A stretch of DNA of 64,000 nucleotides, from NCBI GenBank assembly GCA_026122225.1, contig JANEZZ010002679.1:558001-622000 (forward strand). The letters run 5' to 3'. Made by a program: the position numbers and the translations under genes. Origin of the DNA: Heloderma charlesbogerti (taxonomy: Eukaryota > Chordata > Lepidosauria > Squamata > Helodermatidae). Under the pieces are notes generated by a model. The model was not told the origin of the DNA, did no database searches, and saw nothing but the letters and a program-made list of their open reading frames with translations. Below, one piece after another: positions 26,101-37,800 of this stretch (position 1 is its first letter; every line of letters starts with the position of its first letter).

Positions 26101-28761
26101 TCCCAGATAGCGTGGGTAAGAGAGATATAAAACCCATTCAAGCTAGAGGCTGGCTGCACAGCCAGACCTGAACTCTCTAACAGAACACCAAGGTAGGGGT
26201 GGGGATGGTTTCAACTGCTCTGTGGCTGGCTGGCTGGCTGGCTGAACAGTTTCCTGGCTTGCTGCTCAGCAGACCTTCCCCTGCAGCTGGTGATACAACA
26301 GGGCTGTACTGCTCAAGCTGAGGGCTACCTCCACCATCACTTCCCTGCCCCCACCTCAATCACTTTGGGGGAAAATGGGGATGAGCTCCTGCCCACATGT
26401 GCACATAGCCCTCCAGTTCTGGCAGATGCAGTAGGCAGAGACCACTGATTGTCACAGGCCACAAACATACAAGTTGTACAGAATGGCTTGCACCTTTTCC
26501 TTAGCCCTATCACAGCCTACAGTATTTCGCTAGAGCATTGTACCACACTGCATTTGAAGTTCCAAGTTTAAAAAAGCAGCTTGTAATGCAGTGCAGGGGG
26601 TTGTTCAAGGAACAAAAAAGGATGGATGACTGGCATGTGCCTGGACTAGCTGCCTACTTTTCTAGACTATTACCAGTGCCTGCAACATCATACATTTATA
26701 GTAGGACCAATAGAACAATCATTTTACGTATGCTGGTTAATACTAGAAACAGGCCAGATTTCTCTCCAGCAGAAGAAATCCTCAACATTTTAGGAAAAAA
26801 AAAACAACCACTCCTTGTTATATGTGAACCAAAGAAAAGAGAGAGGTGTTGTGCTTTAGAAACCACAAGTATACCCATTAGGAAGAACCTTACCACTTCA
26901 GTTTGTGATGCAGCTGTAAGGTAAAAACAAATTACATTTTTAGACAAAACCTTATTTGAAAAGTATAAGCATCTTAAAACATATAGAAATTAGCCTCATA
27001 GCATGCTAACACAGAAGTTTAGCCATTTTTGTTTCAGTTAATTTTACTAAATGGGTCAGGCTTTAGTATTTAGACTCAATTAATATTTAATAAACACATT
27101 TACTAGGAACTAAGCCCCACTGAAAACAATTGGGATTTACTTCCAAGTAAATGAGAATAAGATTGCACCATTAGCTTGAAAAGCTTCTCGTAAGAGTAAT
27201 GTACCATTCAAGTAATATGGCACAAAACTGAGCATTAAGATTTAGCCAAAGCAACCATGCATCTGATGTTAAAGGAAATCATGAACTGCCTTCCACAACA
27301 TCAACTATAAAATTTATTAAGTGATTACACAGTTTCCTGTAGCCACCTTCTTTTCCCCCTAATCTAGATTAATATTCATATCAAGATCAAATCCGAGGCA
27401 GCACAGGTCAGGATTAGCGGCTTCAAAAAGAAGCCCCTCAAAAGTATGTTTCAAACTGGTGCTCCAAATTCAAAACAAATTACTTTACTCCTACCTTGCA
27501 ACATTTTCACACAAATATGTAATGTTCTGGAAAGTGTGTATAGTAGCAACAAAACTAATTACAGATCTTGGTTTGATCTGCTCTGACAGTGAAGACCCAT
27601 TCAAACTAAATTGGTGAATAAAGGGGCCCTATCATTAGTATACAGATATCTCTATGAGATGCATATTAGAAAAGTTTATTATAATGATGGCTGGGAAAGA
27701 ATTTTGAGACTGACATTTCAGAGACTGTCTGGGTAGATCTACATGACAGCATCAAAACGTCTTCATTTTTAACCTAGCAAGAAGCTCATAGGAAATTAAT
27801 TTATAGAGCGTACATGACACTGGCCAGGATAAATAAGGTTCATCATACAACTAGGTTCACATGTTGCAAGTGTACTGCAACCCAAGCAGATTCCTTGCAC
27901 TCCTGCTATTCTTGCAACTCAGCTGACTTTTTGGACCTGCAGTATATTGTTACTAGAATTGTGATAAATCTGCAATTTTCACTGCTTTGTTAAACAATCT
28001 TGATAAATATCCCCCTCTTAGACTGCTTACATTGAATCTGTTGGTACCTGCAAAAGTTGCATATGATATTGGAAACAGACCTCAGCATCATGTATAAAAG
28101 AATGGCTTATTTAAATATTAGAGATTACTAAAACCAATAAATCAAATCGGTCTGGAGAATAAATTCTATTTCTCCTGCTATTTGAAAAATGGAATTCTTT
28201 GACTTATTGGAATATACACCTTAACTTCATTTCATCAAAGATAAATCTGTTTATTTTTATTTGTAGCTTTATTTCTGTTCTCAATAAAAGAAGGGAATAA
28301 AGCACTGGTGTCATACTTTGGAATTATTCACTTTCTAGTAACTTGTTTAACATCCCGTACCACTGCCCACAGAACATTATTTTTCTAAGTGAAAATCACC
28401 AAATTCCCACTATCCTTCAGAAGATTATTACAAATGCCAAGTTCTGAATAAATATACAAGGAAACAAAATAAATAGCTATGGTGCTCCTCAAAATACTGA
28501 TATGGTTTGCACATCAAGCTGCAGTTCCTGGGTTCTTTAACTCACGAATTCTTGGGATTGAGCGAAGCAACAACAGCTGCCTCCCATGCATTCGTCATTT
28601 CTGCTTTCAATTAATAATCCAGGAATGCCCCATTCCTGGGTTGTTTCGTAATGTGTTTAACTCATGAACAACCCAGAGTTTCTGAAACTCAGAAAGGTGG
28701 AACGAACATTTGGGACCTAAGAGGACCAGTTCCCACTTTTTCTTTTCTTTCTTTCTTTCTC

Positions 28762-28797
<36 letters not shown>

Positions 28798-28817
28798 TCC
28801 TTCTTTCTTTCTTTCTT

Positions 28818-28878
<61 letters not shown>

Positions 28879-31800
28879 ACAAAATCCCATTTTACAAAAT
28901 CCCATTATCCTTTAGGCAAAACATGCTGACCCCTGTCAAGCTTTTACTTTGGTACAAAATCTTTTATTGGTTTTTTATGTGCTGGTTTTATATTTATGTA
29001 TATACTGGTTTGCTTTTATCTTTTTGGTTTCATTGTATTTTATTGTAAGCCGCCTTGAGCCAGGATAGAAAATGTATACATTATTTTGGCCCACAATTGC
29101 AATTTCTCACAGATTGGCCTGGTTGACACATAACGCTAGCCCATAGTTTATTGACTTACCCAGGGTTTGTCTGGCAGACAATGTGTGTGAGAAAATTAAC
29201 CAGGGTGTGTTGTGTAAGTGTGAGAGTGTGTGATGTGCGTGCGTGAGAGAGAGAGCGAGAGAGAGCGAGAGAGAGACGGGGGGGATGGCCCACCCCCACC
29301 CACTTTTTTGTGGGCATGTACCCACCCCACCCCACACACACAGGTAAGGTTCTGAGAAAAAGAATGAGGCCCTCAGGCAGAAAAAGGCTCCCCAACCCTG
29401 GTATGGATGAAAGCAGGGAAAGGGGGTGACTTAAGATTGCAGACTTGAGAATCCCCATCCTCAGAAACTGCACACGCTATTAAGAATGCAAATGAGTAAA
29501 GCATTCCCTACCGTTGATGGCTTCGTCACATCTTTTAATCCAAACAGTAAGAGCTGTGTTATTACCTAGCAAATAAAACACACAATAGTCTATTGCAGGT
29601 TGACATCTAAAATAAACTATAACCTTATCTTTATGCTATACAGTCCTGGAGGCTTTTCTCTATGACATAAGTATGTTCCTAGAATTTGAGACTGCCAGCC
29701 TTTTTCCTTAACTTCGATTTCTAGCTTTTACTGCTGAAGAAGACTGAATGTGTGATGGCATAAATTAGCTTTCTCAGTAACATGCAAGTTGATCTTTCTT
29801 GAGAAATATGAACATATCAATAGTACAACATTAACTATTAGAAATTGCATTCAAGTATAATACAATACAAAATGAGACTTGTGTAACAATACCACAGTAG
29901 TTTTAGATGCACCAAAAATTCAATTCTGAACTGACAAAGTCATTCGACATTTTTTTACCCGTACTTAAAATCAGTGGACAATTATACTTCATTTAAGTCC
30001 AAAAAGATGACAGCATTCATGGAGGGTATCAAAGCTGGATGTCTTCCCCTATATATCATAACTCTGGTTTAATCTGTGTTGCATGGATCCAGGGTTCTAT
30101 ACTATTATCCAGCTTTCAACAGCAATCCTAGCTAAATGGATTAAGGAAGTTTCCCTGCCCTCCCCCCGCCCCAAACTACTCTCTTGTTCAGCATCACTAT
30201 ATAAAAAGTCATTTATTTAATCCAGTTTTTCCCATAGTATTTTGAACTTCTGCCACCCAGCCCCACATTCTAAATTTGCTCTATTTTCTAAGCCCCTCAA
30301 CCTGAAAAATGCCAGTACGCAAGTGTTTGGGCGAGCGCAAGGGAAACTTTGGAAGCCACTCCTAGTTTTTCAGAAAAGACAAATTTGCTTACCTGTAACT
30401 GAAGTTCTTTGAGTGATCATCTGTGTATTTACACATATGGACATTCACATATGAGCTCTGTGCCTGCACTGTTCTGGGAAACTTCTATAGTTGAAGATCG
30501 TTTTGGCAGGAACCTTCCCCCATCGTCCACTGCACATGTCTAGCGTAGGCTCCCGCCTATTCCCTCAGTTTGCTGAGACTGACCATTGCAGACCCAAGAC
30601 CAAGAGAAAAAGACTACGGTGCCAACCTCGATATGGACAGTGACACTGAAGTGACAACAGCAGGTGGGTTGTGTGACTGCACAGATAACCACTCGAAGAA
30701 CTTCTGTTAGAGGTAAGCAACCTCTCTTTCTTCTTCGTGGTCTCTGTGCATCACACATATGAGCAACTAACAAACTAACTTACCGGAGGTGGGTTCGGTG
30801 CTTTAGTCCAGCACTGATGAAAGGACTGCTTGTCTGCAAGTGCAGTCCCTCTGGCTCGGACATCCAGCCGGTAATGTCAAACAAATGTAGATGGTCTGGA
30901 CCACATCGTGGCCTTACAGAGGTGAGGCAAAGCAACCCCCTGACTAAATGCCACCGATGCAGCCCTTGCTCTAGTCAAGTGCACCTTGACAGGTTCCAAT
31001 AAGGGAAGTCCCACTACCTCATAGGCAAACTTTATTGTCCGCATGATCCAAGATGCGAACCACTGCGATGAAACAGGAGCACCCTTCCGGCACCTCCATA
31101 GTAGACAAAAATGCAAGGTGATTGCTGGAATGGCTCCATCCTGGATTTATAACATGCCAATGCTTGACGTACATCTAAGGTGTGAAGTCGAGTCTTTACT
31201 TGAGTGGTAGGAGCAGGGAAGAAAGCAGGCAAAACTATATCCTGGTTCACATGAAAATTTGAGATAACCTTACGTAGGAAGGCCACGTCTAGCCAAAGAA
31301 CTTTTTTCTTAGGAAAATAAAATATGGTGGGGCGACACAGAGAGCCCATAACTCACTGGACCGACACGCCAAAGTAATGGCCACGACAAATGCTATTTTC
31401 CATGCCAACAGGTGAAGATCTACTGTAGCGAGTGGCTCAAATGACTTCCCTGTCAAGATCTGTAGCACCACTGAAAGACTGCACAACAAGCCAGGTTGAC
31501 AAACCAGGGGCGCCACGTTTCTCATCCCCAGAAGGAACTGACGCACCAACGGGTGCAAGAATAATGAGAAGCCATCCACCAGAGGGTGCAACACTGATAT
31601 CACTGCCAAATAAACAAGGAGTGACAAAACTTTCAAACAACAAGGTAAGAAACTGCAACACACTCTGAACAGAACATAGAACAGGATTGAAGCCACTTGC
31701 CTCAGCAAAGGCAGAAAAAGCTTTCCACTTCTGCACGTATGAACACTGAGTAGCTGGCCTTCTAGAAGCATTCAAAATAACCTGAATTAGAAAAGGTGGG

Positions 31801-34800
31801 ATGTCCAGTCCTGACATCGCTACTGGATCCTTCACACCATCAACCACAGCGTTAATAGATCTGGGTCTCGGATCCGACCCTGCTGCTGAGAGAGGAGACC
31901 TGGTGTCATCAGGAGGCGCAAATAGTCTTCCTTGGTGCAATGCAGTAGCAGTGCAAGCCAAGTCTGTCTTGGCCACCACAGGACTATCACAATGTAATCT
32001 GTACCGTCAAGCTCTATCTTGGCCATCAGCTCTGGTGATCAGGGGAAACGGTGGGAATAGATAGTAAAAATGACGTGTCCAATGAAGTAAGAAGCCATAC
32101 CCTAGGGATGCCCCTCCCCAACCCACTCTGCTGCAAAATCAACTACATAAAATCACATTCTCCTCCATGGCAAACAGATCTATTGACCAGGTACCCCATT
32201 GATGGAACAGTGTCTTGAGGACCTGTGGACTCAACTGCCCTTTGTGAGACAGCTGATACAAACAGCTGAGGCAATCTGCTAATATATTGTCCTTGCCTGC
32301 AATGTGAACAGCTGTCAACCTGTTGCCCCAAGGGATGCACCAATAAAAGATCTTGAGGGTGAGACTGAGGAGTGATGTAGACCTCGTTTCCCCCTTGCTT
32401 GTTCACATAACTGACGACTGTGGTGTTTTCCAACACCACTTGGACTAGCCAATTCTGAAGAGCTGTCTCAAAGACCCTTAATGCTTTCTCAATTGCTAAA
32501 AGTTTGAGAACGTTCATGTGACTGCTAGCCTGTTGCAGACCAAGTGCACCTGGAGTGACCTGCTGTGTGCGCCCCAGCCGAGGAAAGACATGTCTGTTGT
32601 AAGCATGCTGGATGGGGAAGGCTGATGGAAGGGAACTCCACAGAGAAAGTGCTTAGGACTCTGCCACCACTGAAGCATGGCCAGCACCTCACCCAGTACA
32701 AGGAGTTGAAACCTCTGAGCACCCCACTTAGTATCGAACACCCCCAGGAACAACTTTTGCAGCTGTCTATTTGAAGGTGAGTGAAGAGAACCATCACTGC
32801 TGTCGTCATCAGTCCCAGTAGCAGTAAAGGGGGGTCCACATGGTGCTGGCTCACTTCAGGACAACTAAAGTCACCCATCACTCCTTTGGAAGACAGGCTC
32901 GACCCTCGATGGAGTCCAACACCGCCCGAATAAACTGGATCATCTGCAAAAGGGCTACAGAAGACTTTTTGACATTCACAGTGTCCCAACGAATCAAGAA
33001 GATTCTTGGTAAGTATCACTGCCCGGACAAGACTCACCACTGAACAGGCTACAGTTAGCCAATCGTCTATGTATAGGTAAAGTACTACCCCATAAACACG
33101 TAGGTGGGTGCACACCACTGCCATACATTTCATGAACACGCAGGGTGCTGTTGCCAATCCGAAGGCATTGTGTACTCTACAATGATATGCGACTGGACCA
33201 ATGGCAAAACAGAGATAGCGCTGACTGGGTTCTGCAATGGCAATGTGAAAATATGCATCTCTGAGGTTTAACACAAACCAATTGCGCTTCCTTAGGAGCA
33301 ATAGAATCAATGCCAACATAGTCATATGAAACTCCCAGGGTGTTATGACAGAACTGACCTCTCTAAGGTCCAAGATCGATCCAAGTCCCCCATCCTTCTT
33401 GGGAACTGTGAAGTATCTGGAGTAGAAACCATTCTGAAGATTGCAGGGTGGGATGAGTCTTGATAGCTCCTTTCAACAAAACAGATTCTACTTCCAATGT
33501 GGCCATAGTGTGGAGCATACCAACAAATGGAAGGGCGTTGTACTCGATTTTGTAGCCCCTCTGGACGATGGATAACACCCAGGAATCTGTCGTTATTCTC
33601 CACCAAACATGAAAATAGAAGGACAGATGCTTTCCAAAGAGGGGACAATAGAAAGTGGGACGAACACATAGAATGGGCAAGTCAAAGGCGCTGTTTTCCG
33701 CTAGGTTCTCCCTTCCTCCAGTCAGGACAGTACTGTGCCGATGCATACTGACTCTCTGGTTGTGATGGAGGCTGCGGTCGGTATGACGGTCCCTCTGAGA
33801 CCAAGACTGCTGGAATGGTGGCTGGGGAGACTATCTTCATTGTTTGTACGGTGGAAGGGGAAGGTTCAGACTCATCTTCCTGGCAGCCATTTTTGCCTTC
33901 TGGACGGAATCCATTGCTTCATATATCTTAGAACTGAATAAGCTGTTTCTGTCCAAAGGGAGATCCTTGATCCTGGGTGTAGCCCCCTGAGAAAAACCAG
34001 CCAGCCGCAACCAAGCATGCCGTCTCAGCACTACCAACCCCACCATCGCCTTCATCCTGCAATCTGCCTGGGGGTGGGCCATATTTATCTGTTGCCTGGA
34101 AAGATGAGAGGCCTCTGCTTGAAAGACCCTTGCTAATTCCTGCTTCTCTTCAGGTAAGTGCTCCAAGAGGGATCTTACCTTTTCCCACAAAAAAAGTTGG
34201 CAGTGGGACATGGTTGCTTGATAACTAGCCACATGGGGCCCAAGGGTGGCAGAGGAGTAACTTTGCCTCCCCATCAAATCCAGTCTCCTGCCCTCCTTGT
34301 CCACCAGAGAGGCGTGTACTTGCTGAGATCGGCCCTGCGAAGCCTTGACAGGCACAGAATTGGGCTGTGGATGTGTAAAGAGGAAGCCCATATCCTTCTC
34401 TTGAACACGGCACATGTTCTCGAGCCTTTCTGAAGTTGGCGCTATGGAGGACGGGGCCTTCCAGGACTGCTGGATTATCTATAAAAGGACCAGCAAAAAT
34501 GGGATCGCCATCTGTGCCAATCTCTCCATATGCACAGCATCAAAGACTGAATCCATGATACGTTTGGCTGGCTGCTGAGCCTCCAGACCCAACGATTGGG
34601 CCAACCTCAGTATCTGCTCTGAAAAATGGCCCATGTCTTCAGACAGTGAAATAGGATCCTGAGAGCCTATGGCCCCATCAGGAAACAAGACTGAAGGTGC
34701 TACGGATGAGTATGAAGAGTCTGACTGGTACTCACAGGTGCCAGAGTGAGGAGATGCAGGAGGTGAAAATGGCCACTCTTTCTCCGTTGGTGAACACGAT

Positions 34801-37800
34801 AAGGCATTGAGCTGGTGATCCTGGGACTGATGGGATCGTGACCAGCTGCAACAATGGCAAGACATACTGTGGTCTCTGTTCTGACAGCAGCTGCAGCAGG
34901 AGAAAAACCCCTTCATCTTGTGGGCATAAGTTGGTTGTCGATGGGGATGCACAAATCCGAGATGGCTTTGTCATATGGTATGATGGGAGACCATAATACG
35001 CATCTCTATCCTTATGATATCGCCAGTCACCCCAATAATAGGAGTGCCTAGGCAACAATGACCAATTTGATTGTCAGCCCCAGTTGGACAGAGGGGACTG
35101 CAATCGATCCCGACGATCCAAGGTGCCAAAGGACTTGGGCCATAAGAACATAAGAAGAGCCATGCTGGATCAGACCAAGGGTCCATCTAGTCCAGCATTC
35201 TGTTGACAAAAAGGCCAACCAGCTGTCAACCAGAAACCCACAAGCAGGACCTGCCAATGTTCCCCAGCAACTGGTGTACATAAGCTTACTACTTCTGGTA
35301 CAGGAGGTAGCACAAAGCCATCAGGACTAGTAGCCATTGACAGCCTTCTCCTCCAGGTAGTTACCTAGCCCCCTTTAAAGCCATCCAAATTGTTGGCCAT
35401 CACTACATCTGATGTAGCGATGGCCATCATGGTGGCAAGAGACTCGGACTGGACAATGACATTGCACTGGCTCATCCCTCTGCTGGGACGGAGAGGAGTC
35501 CTTTATGTCCTGTTCCAATGTTGACATGATTGGGGGCACATCTCGCATTGGTATTGAATCAACTTGCCTCACTGGAATCAGGGAGTTTAACAACGGAGGC
35601 GGAGTTGGTACACACCTGGGAGTTTTAGAGGCCAGTTCATCACCTTTCCTTGAGTCCTCCTTTTTATGCTGAGGCTCTGATGGCTTAGGAGTCCCATCTT
35701 TTTAGCCATCAATAATGCCAATGGTCTACCCAGTGTGGGGGCATCACTGTGGCCCATGGCTGGGGCCAGAGCTACTGGTGAATCTGGATTTGTTAACTCA
35801 AGCTGCTGTGGTGCAGTCTTTGGAGGCTCATCTCGCTGTTTCGGAGAGGGTTGTGCCTGGTCCATGGTTGTCTTAGGCACCTCCACAGCCTCCAATGCTT
35901 GTTTCCACATGACCACACATAGCCTGTCAAAGCAGTTGCCCCTGGCTTGCTTGGTGAATGACTGACAATGAGGGCACGACTCCACTATGTCCAGCAAGTC
36001 GACCGTCATTTCCACAAGCATAGTGGAACGGGTACCTCCCTGCTTGTTCAAGTACCATAGCGCCGCTGGGCTATCCATGAGCACCTGAACATGCTTGTGG
36101 GCAAGCAGTCTTGAAGGACTGAAGGGCCTTCTTCACAACCAACAATTCCAAGGCACTGATGTGGAGAGACGTTTTGCTGTCACGGCATATGCCTTGAGTC
36201 TGTAGGGAATCACAACACCGCCCCCCGCATCTGAAACAAGAAGTATCGGTCACCAAAACCCGTGAAGGCATTGGAGGTGAGCAGGGCATACCCTGCATGA
36301 GATTGTGCAGTTGCATCCACCACACCAAACTGCTTGCAACTACCTCTGGAATTGTTAGTCGCATGCAACAGGCACTGGTGGATGACCTAAATGATCTTAG
36401 GAACCAACTCTGAAGACACCTCATTTGGAGTCTCACCCAAGCCACCACATACATCGTCAATGCCATCAACCCTAGGAGCCCCTGAATGTTGAACGCTGTT
36501 GTTTTGAGATCTCAAAGAAGTTTTGTAGCTGTTGATCAGGGTGCTCAGTCTGTCTGGAGGGAGGTAAGCCCTCACGAGTCCAGGATTGCACTGATGAACG
36601 GTATTCTGAGTGGTTTCTAATTGAGACTTTTCCTTGTTGGTTATTAGACCCAACGAACTCAGAAAACTTCTGATCAATGTCACAGCCTAAAGAAGGTGTT
36701 GGGATGATGCCACGATCAACCAGTCGTCTAGGAATGGATAAATTTCGATCCCTCGAGTGCACACGTATGCACAAACAACAGTTACACATTTCATAAAAAC
36801 TCTTGGAACCATGGCCAATCCGAAAGGGAACACCATGAATTGGAACATCTCCGTCCCAATAATAAAACCCTCTGGTAGTCATTGCTGATTGCAGTGTGGA
36901 AGTAGGCGTCTTTGAGATCCACTGCTGCGAACCAGACAACCTGATTGAGGGGAGGCATAATAGTGGCTAACATAGTCATCCAAAACCTCCCTGTGCATAT
37001 GAACTTGTTGAGATTTCAAAGATCCAAGATGGGTCGAAGTCCCCCATCCCTCTTCGCTACTGTGAAGTAGTGGGAACACCCCCCGTCTAATTCTCCTGTA
37101 CGTAAAGACTCTTCGAATGGTGCCCTTTTTCAGAAGTGTATCTGTCTCTTCTTGCAGAACATTCGATAGCGCACTCACTTTCACGGTACCGAGAGGTTCT
37201 ATCCAGTATCCAAATTGGACAATGTCGAGGACCCACGCATCTGAAGTTCTAGCCATCCAAGTGGTAGAAAGCAAGAGAGGAGAGAACCAAAAATTCGAAA
37301 AATGAAATTGAAATGAAGTCGGTGTGGAATCAAGTCAAAGTCTCCATTTGGAACAGTTGTCCCCTTTATGGCGAGATTGGAGAAAACGATTAGGCTTGTT
37401 GTTTTCTCTGTGGCTGCTGGTGAAACCGGAGTGTTTAGTCCTGATATTAACAGTGCTAATAGAATGACTGCTGCTGAAACCGCTTCCTCTGGCGATACGG
37501 TGTATGCTAATATTGATGTGAAATCCCCATCTTCTTCGCTGCACTTTTCACCTTCTGTATGGGGTCCATCGCCTCATCAGTTCTTGCCTTGAAGAGACCC
37601 TCCCCCATCAAAAGGGAAATCCTTGATATGGGATCTCGCCTACAGGGTTAAACCTACTGACCTAAGCCAACATGTTTCCGAAGAGCTACTGCACCTACCA
37701 TCGCTTTTGCATCACAATCAGCTTGGTGATGTGTAGTATTGATTTGCTGATGCGATAATTTTACTGCTTCAAACTGAAAAATTCTCGCCAATTCCTGTTG

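Noticed and set aside
26538..26924. 128-codon plus-strand frame
   Set aside because: Antisense to SUGT1 in an intron, no motif, composition like non-coding DNA.
29100..29240. Possible relative of the 51653 repeat
   Set aside because: Only a loose likeness (ttaaccagggtg); not enough to call.
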